64,000 nucleotides of DNA from Carya illinoinensis (GCF_018687715.1 NC_056752.1:15192501-15256500); one strand, 5' to 3'; positions 1 to 11,803 are shown, numbered from the stretch's first letter. Program-made: numbers and translations. The notes: generated by a model from the sequence alone, not told the origin.

Positions 1-1859
1 GACTAGGTACCAGAATTTTTCTTGTTTAATACAAAACTGTTCAAAATATACATAAATAAATATTACAAGACACAAATATAGTTTTAAACCAAATACAAAA
101 CATAAACTTCAGCACCCCGGCAGAGCCGCATCCTCGGGCTTAGCCTCCTCCTCCTCACCCTCGATCTCTGCACCAAAATCTACAGTACCAAAAATGGTGC
201 CGCAGGTAAATAAAATCCAAACACCACTAGATAAAAATATATAAAAACTCAAACAATATGCATGAGAGGATGCCAATGCTCAAAACCCATAAAATTATAT
301 TTTTCCACACACGCCAAAAACCCATTTGGCCTAAAACATTACCATTAAAACCATTTCTCGCCATTATCCCAAATAATGGCCCAAAACCGCTACCACCATT
401 TTCCCAGAAAATGGATCAAAAGCCTCAACACATTCTCGCCATTTTCCCAGAAAATGGCCCGTATCCGAAAACCATAAAAACCATCCAATTATACATACGC
501 CATGATCTCCCCTAGGGATCATCCGCACACCCTGGCTCTGTGCCACACCGCAGGTAACGACTACGCATGTGACACCTAAACGAGCGATGCCCAGACTCAT
601 GCCCCGTGCGTACCTGGCCAGGCCATCCTCTAGTCCCCGCCACTCTAGGGACCACGGAGTCGACACGACAGCGTTACCGTATCGTGTAATCCGGTCGTCG
701 CCCTGCGACAACCCAGGGGATGTCACTCAGTATTATCCACTCCCGAGTGACCAGAGGAGCTCCATCGAGATAATAACCCATCTCGGCTTGGGCTCGTGAG
801 ACACACGCACCCAAAAACCATTTACGCCAATAAAACGGGATTTTCTCGATTAAAATAAAATGCACAAATATGCAATATGCAACGCACGCCTCATGGCACA
901 AATAACCGACCAATTCACAAACAATAGATAAATATTTATTGATGAGCAAAATATATTTAAATCTAAAAGTAGGGTTTGGAAAATACTTACAGCGCTAGAT
1001 GGTATTTTTAGAAAGCTCGCGGCGTTGCAAACGACAGAAGGAAAGTAATGTAATAGTGAAATTTCACTGTGGCCGTGGGTTGTAAAATACTTACTTTTGA
1101 ACGGGGACAAACCAAGGTTCGGGATTGATAGGGAATGGTCTAAGGATGTTTATGAAGCTAAGGAAAGTGGAGTTTGGCCGTGGGTGGGGGCGAAAACGGC
1201 TGAGGAAGGGCTTAAATGCCCAAAATGGAAACTAGCTCGTGGGAGCTATTCCGGCGACTGTTAAAGGCCAGAAATGGGTGGGTTAGGACAGCAAGGAGTC
1301 GGTGATGAAGTGGTGAAGAGGTGGTGGCCGGAAGTGGAGCGACGGCGGAAGATCAGAGCAAAAATCGTGTGGCTTGATGGGCTTTTTCCAGCTAAACGGC
1401 GGCACGGTTGGGGATGAAACTTGGTGGGGTGGTTCACCGGAGGGAGGGGAAGAAAATGGTGGGGGTGGTGTGCCGCACGGTGGCCGGCGGCGATGGGTCT
1501 GGGCAGATGGTGCTTTCGGCGTGAAGGAGAGAGGAGAGAGAGAGACGGATAGGGGGGTCGTGCGGGAGGGAAGGGGAAAAAGAAAGAAAAAGAAAAATAA
1601 AAAAGAGAAAAAAGAGAAAAAGGAAAAAGAGAAAAGAAAAGATGGAGGGAAGAAATGAGGTCCAATCCTCACTCCGGAAACCAAAACAGATCCGTCGAGA
1701 ACGAGATTAAAAACTGTAAAACGACTAAATAAATAAAACACAACATCAAATAAATAAAAACTAATTTAAAACGTAATAATTTAAAATAAATAAATCAATA
1801 TATTAATTAAATTAAAAACAACCCTTCAGTGAAAATACACATAAAAGCGGGTCATCACA
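1..1859 (-). repeat. 3' LTR of element A (partial)
   Basis: This aligns along its length with 7090-8956. Comparison with the right LTR suggests that about 150 bp lie outside the window. On the minus strand it begins TGTGATGACC directly after the polypurine tract. It contains a long AG/CT-rich tract (about 1560-1655) and a conserved acidic small reading frame near 116-240. Confidence 0.92.
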
Positions 1860-1871
1860 TCCTCCCCCCTT
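1860..1871 (-). other. Polypurine tract of element A
   Basis: Minus strand AAGGGGGGAGGA lies immediately upstream of the TGTGATGACC start of the 3' LTR. This is the expected plus-strand DNA primer site. Element B has a matching tract at 11790-11803. Confidence 0.9.
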
Positions 1872-1977
1872 AAAACAAATTCCGTCCTCGAAATTTGCAA
1901 GATCAACCACCAACTTAAAACAAGCCACATAATATCACATAAACTACCTGTGACCAAGATTAAGGTACGTACTTTCA

Positions 1978-4900
1978 TTACTCAAACAAGTATGGGTACT
2001 GCTCCATCATGTCTGCTACTCGCTCCCAAGAGAAGTCTTGAGCTAACAGATCTCTCCATGCCACCTTAACCAAAGGTATCATCTTGGACCTCAACTGTTG
2101 CTCCTTCCAATCCATGATCTGAGACGGAACAACCTCATAAGTGAGATCCAGTTGTAACTGAATACTCTCTAGGTCGACAAAGCGTGGCTCTTGTTGTCTA
2201 AAGCTTTTCTTCAAGGACGATACGTGGAAGACATCATAAATATCCCCAAAATACTCTGGCAAAGCAACTCTATAGGCGACGGACCCTACCTTAACACCTT
2301 ACCAAAACGCTTAACACCTCTCATCGGAGAGACTTTGAGATAAACTCAATCACCTTCTTCAAAAGATAACTCTCTCCTCCTGGTATCAGCATAGCTTTTC
2401 TGACGACTCTGAGCTGCCGCCATTTTATCCCTGATGATCCGAACTTGGCTTTGCATCTCTTGAATAATTTCGACTCCAATTATCCTACTCTCCCCGACTT
2501 CATCCCAAGACAAGGGCGATCTGCACTTCCTCTCATAAAGAGCTTCATAGGGAGCCATCTGAATGGTCGTATGGAAGCTATTATTATATGCAAACTCTTT
2601 GAGCGGCAACTGGTTTTCCCAACTCCCTTGAAATTCCATGACACATGCTCGCAACATATCTTCAAGGGTCTGAATGGTGCGCTCTGATTGGCCGTATGTC
2701 TGCAGGTGATACGCAGTACTGAACTTCAACTTAGTACCCAAAGCTGCCTGCAAACTCTTCCAAAACTGCGACGTGAACCTTGGGTCTCGATCCGACACTA
2801 TACTCTTCGGTATGCCATGCAGCCGCACTATCTCTTTCACGTACAAGCGTGTCAACTTACTCAAGGAATCGGTGTTATTAACAGGTAAGAAATGAGCACT
2901 CTTCGTTAACCGGTCAACAATCACCCAAACAGAATTTTTCCCACTAGGCGTTCTCGGCAAGCCCACTACAAAGTCCATCATGATGTCATCCCATTTCCAC
3001 TCAAGAATAGGGAGGGGTTGGAGCATACTAGCAGGTCTTTGATGCTCGGCCTTGACTTGACGGCATGTGTGGCATTTATCAACATACAAGGCAACTTCCC
3101 TCTTCATTCCATCCCACCAATAATTTTTCTTCAAGTCCCGGTACATCTTCGTACTGCCGGGATGAACTGAATAAGGGGCCGCATGAGCTTCTACCATGAT
3201 CCGCTTCTTGAATTCTGAATCTTTGGAGATCACCCTACGATCTTGGAACTGAAGTATTCCATCTTTATCCATACTATAGTGCAACAGCCCTCGAGATTCT
3301 CTGACTCTTTTTCTGATATTCAGCAGCTTCGGATCCTTCTTTTGAAGAGTCTTCAATTCTTCAAAATCAGTTACCCGAATATCAAGAATTGAAGATAAAA
3401 TCTCTTCTTGCTGTGAACTTTCAATAAGGAGCCTTCTCATTCCACAAAGCAAAAGAATCCAATTCTGACGGCTCGGCTTCATCTTCCAAGTGTAATTTTC
3501 AGCTCAAAGCATCAGCAACTATATTAGCCTTCCTCGGATGGTACTTGATCTCACACTGGTAGTCACTGATTAGCTCTAGCCATCACCTCTGCGTCATGTT
3601 CAGATTTTTCTAGGAAAACAAATGCTTCAAGCTCTTGTGATTGGTGTATACTTCACATGCTTCCCCATACAAAAAGTGCTGTCAGATCTTGAGAGCAAAA
3701 ACAATCGCAGCCAATTTCAAATTGTGCGTCGGATAATTCTTCTCATGGTCCTTTAGCTGACGAGATGCATAGGCAACAACCCATCCTTCCTGCATAAGGA
3801 CACAACCCAATCCAAATTTAGACGCATCGCTGAAGATTACGAATGGCTTATGCGGTTCTGGAAGCTCTAACACTGGTGCTGTCGTCAACCTGTTCTTCAA
3901 TTCTTGGAAGCTTCTCTCACACTTATCTGACCAAACAAATTCTGCATTCTTTCGAGTCAAAGATGTGAGAGGTCCGGATAGGTGAGCAAATCCCTCCACA
4001 AATCTTTGGTAATATCCGACAAGTCCCAAGAAACTCTGGATCTCGCGCACTGTAGTCGGACGCTGCCATGACAAAATGGTTTCCACCTTACTAAGATCAA
4101 CAGCCACTCCGTCCCGAGAAATCACATGCCCAAGAAATCTAACTTCCTCCAACCAGAATTCACACTTGCTGAGCTTGGCATATAACTGGTGTTCTCTCAA
4201 TTTCCCAAGTACCAGACGAAGATGATACACATGCTCTTCAACATCTCGGGAATAAATCAGAATATCATCAATGAATCCTACCACAAAGGAATCCAGATAA
4301 GGTCGAAATACTCGATTCATTAAATCCATAAAAGCAACAGGGGCATTAGCTAACCCAAACGGCATCACCTTAAATTCATAATGCCCATATCTCGACCTGA
4401 AAGCAGTTTTGGGCACATCCTTGTCTCTGATCCTCAGCTGGTAGTATCCCGACCTCAAATCAATCTTCGAGAACACAGCTGCTCCTTGAAACTGATCAAA
4501 TAAATCGTCGATCCGTGGGAGAGGATATTTATTTTTGATGGTCACCTTATTTAATTCCCGATAATCGATGCACATACGGAGGGTTCCATCTTTCTTTTTA
4601 ACAAATAGAACTGGCGCACCCCACGGCGAAGTACTAGGCTGAATAAATCCCTTATCTACCAGCTCTTGCAACTGAGTCTTCAACTCTTTTAATTCAGCCG
4701 GTGCCATGCGGTAAGGAGTTTTATGTACAGGAGCCGCTCTAGGTTCTAACTCTATAACAAACTCCATTTCTCGAACAGGGGGTAGTCCAGGTAAGTCATC
4801 CATAAACACATCGGGGAATTCTTCCACAACTGGAATGTCTACCAAAAACTTCTTCTCAGATGGCGTGGACACCATCTGGACTAAGAAGGCTTCCGCTCCC

Positions 4901-5318
4901 CATGCAATCTCTCTTCTTGCTTGAATTGTCGATATAATTACCGACTTTTCTTTTAACTTACTCCTCGCAAATTCCAGACAATCACCATCTAGAAGCTGAA
5001 AGCTAATTATCTGACTTCTGCAATTAATACTCGTAGAATATCGGTATAGCCAATCCATCCCGAGGATGATATCAAAACCCAACAGCTTAAACACCACCAA
5101 ATCAGCATCCAAGAACCTTCCATCAAAATTTAACGGGCATCCCAAAGCAACCTTGGAACACCACACCATTTCACCATCGGGTAGATCCACTACCAATGAC
5201 TTTGGCAAAGGTTCCGTGACCAAATTACACATCCGAGCAAATGTGGAAGATACAAATGACTTTGAAGCTCCTGAATCAAACAAAGTGTAAGCATAAAACT
5301 CATATAAATGGACTCTCC
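1978..5318 (-). pseudogene. pol: pol polyprotein of element A: protease, RT, RNase H, integrase, chromodomain
   Basis: Reading the minus strand: the protease motif FDSGAS lies near 5285. The RT spans about 4750-4000, with [23 protein letters not shown] and the catalytic [10 protein letters not shown] near 4265. RNase H begins with [13 protein letters not shown] near 3830. The integrase has an H-H-C-C zinc motif (3165-3050) and the catalytic D, D, E residues in WDDIMMDF, SDRDPRF and GQSER (about 2970-2670). The tail at 2262-1978 matches Tekay chromodomain ends (NVFHVS-like start, WERVADMMEQYPYLF end). Breaks are a TGA at 3679 where W is expected, further stops in RNase H (3500-3680), a frame change near 3430-3480, and a stop plus a deletion at 2262-2345 that removes the linker before the chromodomain. 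The protein cannot be made whole. Confidence 0.92.
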
Positions 5319-5422
5319 CTGAACCAAACACATTAACCCATAAAATCCAAAAAAAAACAAAGGAGAAACCAAATACACCAAAAATTAAATCCAACATAAA
5401 ATTAAATTAAATTAATCCGTAC
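5319..5422 (-). other. Putative 104-nt intron between gag and pol of element A
   Basis: The minus strand reads ...ATTACAG|GTACGG at 5423/5422 and TTTGGTTCAG|GGAGAG at 5319/5318, with a very T-rich body and a TTAAT-type branch candidate shortly before the acceptor. Unspliced, gag ends at an in-frame TAA inside the segment and pol is in another frame (104 is not a multiple of 3). Removing the segment joins VITG to [16 protein letters not shown], which is the continuous gag-protease junction expected for this lineage. I infer that splicing chooses between Gag and Gag-Pol. No transcript evidence is available here. Confidence 0.62.
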
Positions 5423-6634
5423 CTGTAATTACTCCAGCATCATGGGTCGCTGGTGCCTCATCATCCACATCTTCGGGTGTGACAACATAAACCCGGGCTT
5501 GCACTGCTTGCCTTGGATTTGTTCTTCCACCGCATCTACCTCCACGGCTTCCTTGAACTGGTCTTGGACACTCACGGGCAAAGTGACCCTGCTGGCCACA
5601 ATTATAACATCGAGCCCCACCAGAAGGGCACTCACCCACATGGGCTCTATTACAAACTCTGCAAACTGGCACACGTCCTCCCATGCGAACACCTAAGGAT
5701 GCTTGCAGTCGAGTTGCGGTCCGCTTAATAAATTTCTGAGGCGAACCCGAGCTGCTTCCTTCACCAGAAAAACTCCGCCTCTTATGACTCGGAGGGGAGC
5801 CCATACTCAGATTATTCTCTCGCTCCACCAGGGTGGCCACATCCACTAAGTCCTGAAAAGTGGATATCCGGTGACTGACCACCATACGGCGTATATCAGG
5901 GTGTAGTCCCTCCTAGAAACGCTCAGCTCGCATCTCCTCTGTTGCGATGAGGTGGGGAGCAAACCGCCCAAGTTCTATAAATCTTCGGGCGTAGTTTCCA
6001 CTATCGTGCTCCCTTGAACCAAATTTAAGAACTCTCTTGCCTTTTGCTTCCTTACAGAAGCGGGAAAGAAGCGGTCGTTAAACTCTTTCTTGAAGCGCTG
6101 CCAGGTCACAGTGGCGAAAGATCCCAATTCTGATTCCAGCATCACCCTCTTGGTATCCCACCAATCAAAAGCGGTGCCTTGCAACAGATAGTTGGCGTAG
6201 AGTACTTGTTGTGCCTCGAGGCAACCACACACCTCAAAAGTTCTTTCCAAGTCCTTGATCCACTTTCCAGCTTGAAGTGGATCCTCTTCTCCAGTGAAGT
6301 GTGGAGTTCTATGCGCCAGAAAGCGCTCATAGGTGCATCCGGCTTGCACCATGCTACTAGATCCTCCTGGGTATAGCCAAGGCCCTCCCTGATGTGGCCA
6401 AGGACCTCCTGGTTGTGGTCAAAGCCCTCCTTGTTGTGGACAAGGCCCTCCTTGTTGTGGCCAGGGACCCCCTTGTTGTGGCCAAGGTCCTCCTTGTTGT
6501 GGCCAAGGCCCTGTCTGCTGTGGCCTAAAATTCTGCTGCATAAACTCCGTCATCTGCCGTATTGCTTGGGCTATGGAGTTATCTCTTGATGTATTGTCCC
6601 GTGGCTCCTAAGTAGATTTCCTTGGTCTCACCAT
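5412..6634 (-). pseudogene. gag: gag of element A (capsid and CCHC nucleocapsid), frameshifted
   Basis: An ATG at 6634 opens a frame beginning MVRPRKST, followed by a Pro/Gln repeat (GPWPQQ units) and a capsid region (6352-5975; FTGEEDPLQAGKWIKDLERT, then YLLQGTAFDWW). The CCHC zinc knuckle CYNCGQQGHFARECP lies near 5600-5560. Tekay gag has the same order. Breaks are a stop early in the leader (near 6610), a frameshift near 6000 (after VETT) and a TAG near 5915. Downstream of these the frame stays open from 5885 to the TAA at 5412. The zinc-knuckle segment is closely similar to the gag piece of element B at 8962-9483. Confidence 0.9.
6376..6530 (-). repeat. 18-bp minisatellite inside gag encoding GPWPQQ repeats
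   Basis: Roughly eight degenerate tandem copies of an 18-bp unit (plus strand CCAAGGCCCTCCTTGTTGTGG type) lie in the N-terminal part of gag. The unit length keeps the frame and encodes Gly-Pro-Trp-Pro-Gln-Gln repeats, though point changes shift some copies. Confidence 0.8.
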
Positions 6635-6925
6635 TTTTCCTGCCACCACAACCTTTGACCCCCTTTAAGAAAACAAAAACAAATAAAACCAACAACAAAC
6701 AAAAATAAAAACCAAAGACCAACACCACATAACAAGAAACAAAAAGAAACTAGCTTGCAAAAACATAACCAAATAAATAAAAACAAGCAAACAAACTCAA
6801 ACAAATAATACAACCATATAAAACATGTCAAAAAGCAACTTTACTTAAAATAAATTTTAAAACACAACTTTAAAAATATTCAGGTATTACTTACGGGACA
6901 TGTGGTTTTACCCAGAGCCAAACCC
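6635..6925 (-). other. 5' untranslated leader of element A
   Basis: This AC-rich (plus strand), low-complexity stretch lies between the primer binding site and the gag ATG. Open frames here are compositional and I see no domain. Confidence 0.6.
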
Positions 6926-6936
6926 CTCTGATACCA
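6926..6936 (-). other. Primer binding site (initiator tRNA-Met type)
   Basis: Minus strand TGGTATCAGAG starts two bases after the 3' end of the 5' LTR (6939). This is the standard plant LTR-retrotransposon primer site complementary to the tRNA-iMet 3' end. Confidence 0.93.
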
Positions 6937-6938
6937 CC

Positions 6939-8956
6939 TGTGACGCCCCCAAATCCCCATGCACGGACACCGGGAAACCGAGACATCCGGATGATGACAT
7001 CACGGGTCATCATCCTATCGACGAGTGTCAAGTATGTGTAAAAGTAACAAATGTGCAAAAAGAAATACATAGCGGATAACGAAAGTCATGATTAAGTACC
7101 AGAATTTTTCTTGTTTAATATAAAGCTGTTCAAAACATACATAAATAAATATTACAAGACACAAATATAGTTTTAAATCAAATACAAAACATAAACTTCA
7201 GCACCCCAGCGAAGCCGCATCCTCGGGCTCAGCCTCCTCTTCCTCATCCTCGATCTCTGCACCAAAATCTACAGTACCAAAAATGGTGCCACAAGTAAGT
7301 AAAATCCAAACACCACTAGATAAAAACATATAAAAACTCAAACAATATACATGAGAGGATGCCAATGCTCAAAACCCATAAAATCATATTTTTCCATACA
7401 CGCCAAAAACCCATTTGGCCCAAAACATTACCATTAAAACCATTCCTTGCCATTATCCCAAAAAGTGGCCCAAAACCGCTACCACCATTTTCCCAGAAAA
7501 TGGATCAAAAGCCTCAACACATCCTCGCCATTTTTCCAGAAAATGACCGGTATCCGAAAACCATAAAAACCATCCAATTATGCATGCACCATGATCTCCC
7601 CTAGGGATCATCTGCACACCCTGGCTCTGTGCCACACTGCAGGTAACGACTATGCATGTGACACCTAAACGAGCGATGCCCAGACTCGCGCCCCGCGCTT
7701 ACCTGGCCAGGCCATCCTCTAGTCCCCGCCACTCTAGGGACCACGGAGTCGACACGACAGCGTTACCGTATCGTGCGATCCGGTCGTCGCCCTGCGACAA
7801 CTCAGGGGATGTCACTCAGTATTATCCACTCCTGAGTGACCAGGGAGCTCCACCGAGATAATAACCCATCCCAACTTGGGCTTGTGAGACACACGCACCC
7901 AAAAACCATTTACGCCAATAAAACGGAATTTTCTCGATTAAAATAAAATGCACAAATATGCAATATGCAATGCACGCCTCATGGCACGAATAACCAACCA
8001 ATTCACAAACAAACATAACCAAGCACTCTGTCCTCAAACCATCTGACCGCCAAACTCCTCGAACTCAGTCCGGAATTAGCCAACCAACAGATAAATATTT
8101 ATTGAATGAGCAAAATAAATTTAAATCTAAAAGTAGGGTTTGAGAAATACTTACAGCGCTATATGGTATTTTTAGAAAGCTCGCGGCGTTGCAAACGGCG
8201 GAAGGAAAGCAACGTAACAATGAAATTTCACTGTGGCCGTGTGTTATAAAATACCCACTTTTGAACGGGGACAAACCAAGGCTCAGGATTGATAGAAAAT
8301 GGTTTAAGGATGTTTATGAAGCTAAGGAAAGTGGAGTTTGGCCGTGGGAGCTGTTCCGGTGACTGTTAGAGGTCGGAAATGGGTGGGTTAGGACGGCAAG
8401 GAGTCAGTGATGAAGTGGTGAAGAGGTGGTGGCCGGAGGTGAAGCGACAGAGGTAGATCGGAGCAAAAACCGTGTGGCTTGATGGGCTTTTTCCAGCTAA
8501 ACGGCGGCACGGTTGGGGATGAAACTTGGTGGGGTGGTTCATCGGAGGGAGGGGAAGAAAATGGTGGGGTGGTGTGCCACACGGTGGCCGGCGGCGGTGA
8601 GTCTGGGCAGATGGTGCTTTCGGCATGAAGGAGATGAGAGAGAGAGACGAACGAGGGCGGGTCGCGTGGGAGGGAAGGGGAAAAAGAAAGAAAAAGAAAA
8701 AGAAAAAAGAAAGAAGAGAGAAAAAAGAGAAAAGAAAAGATGGAGGGAAGAAATGAGGTCCAATTCTCACTCCGGAAAGCAAAACAGATCCGCTGAGAAC
8801 GAGATTAAAAACCGTAAAACGACTAAATAAATAAAACACAACATCAAATAAATAAAAAACAATTTAAAATGTAATAATTTAAAATAAATAAATCAATATA
8901 TTAATTAAATTAAAAACAACCCTTCAGTGAAAATACACGTAAAAGCAGGTCATCAC
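6939..8956 (-). repeat. 5' LTR of element A
   Basis: About 2.02 kb. The plus strand starts TGTGACGCCCCC and ends GGTCATCAC; the last A of the canonical CA is missing or changed. It contains an AG-rich tract (8680-8750) and the conserved acidic small frame (about 7198-7330). The left LTR aligns throughout with indels. Target-site duplications cannot be checked because the other edge is outside the window. Confidence 0.92.
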
Positions 8957-8961
8957 TGTAG

Positions 8962-9483
8962 GTCGAGCATTTCCAGGAGGGTCTACATCCCGATATACAC
9001 TGAATGGTGGTCAGCCACCGGATATCCACTTTTCAGGATTTAGTGGAAGTGGCCACTCTTGTGGAGCGAGAGAATAATTTGAGTATGGACTCCCCTCCAG
9101 GACATAAGAGGCAGAGTTTTTCTGGTGAAGGAAGTAGTTCAGGTTCGCCTCAGAAGCTTGTTCAGCGGACCGGGACTCGACCATTAGTGGACTCAGGAGT
9201 GCGTATGGGAGGACGAATGCCAGTTTGTGGAAGATGTAATAGAGCTCACTGAGGCGAGTGTCGTCTAGGTAGTAACCAATGTTTTAAATGTGGTCAGACG
9301 GGGCATCTTGCTCGTGAATGCCCTAGTTGAGTTCAAGAAAGCCATGGAGCTTGTCGCAGTGGTAGAGCTAACCATAGGCAATTAGGTCAGGCTCGAATGT
9401 ACGCAGTGACTCCTTGTACCATTGGAGGCGAGGTTACGGAGACTCAGAATGCTGGAGTCATGGCAAGTATGGATCTAATCTAA
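8962..9483 (+). pseudogene. gag: gag C-terminal fragment of element B with CCHC knuckle
   Basis: The frame starts GTCGAGCATTTC at the A/B junction and runs to TAA at 9481-9483 without frameshift. In-frame stops are TGA at about 9001, 9250 and 9328. It shares MVVSHRISTFQDLV, ERENNLSM and GSSSGSPQK with the gag of A, and has the knuckle CFKCGQTGHLARECP near 9274-9318. The terminus NAGVMAS corresponds to the gag end of A just before its putative intron; B has AAGTATGG where A has the GGTACGG donor. The frame-preserving divergence shows that the family was under coding constraint before this copy decayed. Confidence 0.85.
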
Positions 9484-9522
9484 TCCTTCGTGATGAATGC
9501 CTTGTGTGGTTTTGTTTTCTTT

Positions 9523-9548
9523 TATATATATATATATATATATATATT
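9523..9548. repeat. (TA)n microsatellite
   Basis: Uninterrupted TA dinucleotides inside the interior of element B. Confidence 0.95.
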
Positions 9549-9730
9549 ATCAAGGCTTGGAGAGAATGGCATGATCTGGGTGAAATGGTCTATAACGTAG
9601 TAGGTTGTAAGTTCAACAAATTTCGATGTTAGATTTTATGAAGTTTCAGCAAAGTTTTAAAGTTTGGGGCCTTATAGATTTTAGGAAAATAAGTTTATGG
9701 TAATTAAGGCTTCAGGTTTGACAAGCTTTT

Positions 9731-9749
9731 GGGGGGGGGGGGGGGGGGG
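9731..9749. repeat. Poly(G) run
   Basis: Nineteen consecutive G residues. The length is uncertain in any sequencing technology. A similar run occurs at about 17118-17137. Confidence 0.9.
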
Positions 9750-11789
9750 AATAATTAAATTGCAAGTTTTAGCTTTCGTGATTTGGATGAGTAATTTGGT
9801 GGAAATTGGGGCTTTAGATTTTACAAGCTTTTAAGGTGAATGTTTTGGATTAAAGCCACCAATCTTGGAAATTTCAGAAAATGATTTATTACCTACTAAT
9901 GTTTTAGAATTTGAAAGATTTGGGAGTCGATTTTTCTATTGTGGGATGTGAGTTCATTAATCTTAGAAGTTCCAAAAGATGATTCTTATTTGATTTAAAG
10001 TTTTAGAATTGCGGAGTTGAATGATTGATTTATAATAAGAATTGAGTTCTTAGCTTTACAAACTTAGTGCTGTAACTTGATCTACTCTAGTGAGTGATTA
10101 GCTAGTAACCATTAAAATGGGGTTGATTAGAGTTGAATTACTGATATGAAAATTTTTCTAGAGTAGATTTCTTTGAGGATTGAAGATATCGAGCTAGTTT
10201 AGAAAATAATTATTGTTAACTCGAGATTGTAGTAGCAGATCTTAGGAAACGATTCTATCGATTCGAAAGATGTAGGTCCATCAGGGTGTTGGAAATATTA
10301 GACTTTGTGTTGGTATTGAATACGATAGAATTTGAGGCTATATGATCCATAGACTTTTGGGAATGGTTCACTTGTATGTTTGAATGATTTTTGGTGTTGG
10401 CTAAGAGTGCATGTGATCGATGAGTAGTAATGGTAAGTGCGTATGGATTTCGGGGAGTGCTGGTCCTAGTCTCATCTATTTTTGGCTTTGAGTTGTTTGG
10501 TAAGTTGAACGGAATGTGTAGTCGAAACGGGTTACCCATTGGGATGATGGTTTGAAACAACTGTTGTGTTTATCTTGAGAATTAATTGCGACTTGAAGTC
10601 ATAGAAATTTAAATTTGTGAGGCTATACTTTTCTTTGGAGATCAAGTATCCAATTGGGAGAATTAGGGATATTGTTAATTTACTTGAAAAGAGATTGTTA
10701 GGTCACCATGTGTGGTATGTAATCTTGGAAATTTTAGAAGTTGAAACTTATGCACCAATGGTGGGTAGCATAATCATATGTGTGAAGTAATAAAGCATTA
10801 GGATCCATGAGTGTTGTTTAATAGCTTTTGATGGATTGAAGATTTAAACGGTATGACCTGTCTTGAAATTTATTTGTGAAGTGCTATTGAAAGAATTAGT
10901 TGTGCTAAAACTAGAGTTTTTGAGAGTACAAGTAGGTGGGTGAGTTACCAAGAGCGTTTCGTTTATGTCTAGGTGGTGTCAAAGGTAGTTTATAGTGAGT
11001 TAGTTATTGCAAGATTAGATGTTATTCGAGATACAGGTAATGAGCTTGAAGTGTGGGATATCGGATAGAGGTTATAGGCGCTCTCGTTGGTTGGCCGGGA
11101 AGGACTTGGGCCTTTTAGAGATGTTCCTTATCTTTAGAAGAGACATGTGCATTTTGGGATGATGTTATGTGTTTTCAAATTGGGGCCTGGAGGTTGATTA
11201 GTACTGGTTTCTGTCGTCAATCAATGGATGTATTTTTGCAGAATGTTGATTTTCGTTTTGGGCAGCGATGGCCAACTGAGGAATGAGTGGAGATTTGTGG
11301 TTTTTAGAAGTATATGATTTTCTATGGAAATGTGTTAAAGGTTTTCTTGTGATTAGGTGTGGATTGAGCTTGTACTTCATGATATTAATTTTTGAGGATA
11401 TAGCCTTTATGTATTTTGGTGAGTTATCAGAGTGCGCGCGAAAGCATGATTTTTGGAGATTCTTAGAAGTTCAAATTTTGTGTTGATTTTGAATAATTAG
11501 TAGTGATTCGAAGTTTTAATGGGAGATTAATCATTTGGTCGTGCAATTTGGTTTATGGATGGTTAACTTTGGAAGTGACTATTAGGTTACCAAAGTTGGA
11601 ATGGGATGAAAGTTTGGAAGGTAAAACAGAGACGTTGTTGATATTAGTGATTTATGGTGTGAAGATAATAACCATTGGATTTGTTGGGAGCTATCGATGA
11701 TATGTATTTCTCAAATATGTTCGGAGTTGTATCTTGTATCTTTTTGGCGCTGATGGTTGATCTTGCAAATTTCGATGACGAAATTTGTT

Positions 11790-11803
11790 TTAAAGGGGGA
11801 GGA
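11790..11803 (+). other. Polypurine tract of element B
   Basis: TTAAAGGGGGAGGA lies immediately before the TGTGACGACT start of the LTR. Confidence 0.88.

Larger units (their letters stand above)
1..8956 (-). mobile_element. Ty3/gypsy LTR retrotransposon, Tekay-like chromovirus (element A), defective
   Basis: The order on the minus strand is 5' LTR (6939-8956), primer binding site, gag, a short intron-like gap, protease-RT-RNase H-integrase-chromodomain, polypurine tract and 3' LTR (1-1859, cut by the window edge). Integrase followed by a C-terminal chromodomain-like tail ending in a YPYLF motif, the CCHC gag and LTRs of about 2 kb fit the Tekay/Del chromovirus lineage. Gag and pol each carry stops and frameshifts, and the two LTRs differ by several indels (a block of about 77 bp near 930 is missing from the left LTR and about 60 bp near 8350 from the right one). 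It is therefore an old non-autonomous copy. It interrupts the gag of a related plus-strand element (B) at 8956/8957. Confidence 0.93.
9484..11789 (+). other. Non-coding interior of element B
   Basis: About 2.3 kb between gag and the polypurine tract. It contains a (TA)n run (9523-9548) and a 19-base G run (9731-9749). The remainder is TG-rich single-copy-looking sequence without RT, integrase or RNase H motifs in any frame I read; the open frames are short. It ends with the TTCGATGACGAAATTTG motif that also precedes the polypurine tract of A. Confidence 0.6.

Noticed and set aside
1261..1741. Long overlapping frames on both strands in the LTRs (also at 8366-8839, 11918-12304, 31848-32566)
   Set aside because: They arise from the CT/AG-rich tract and the GC-rich block of the LTRs, occur in several frames on both strands at once, and show no domain. 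They are compositional.
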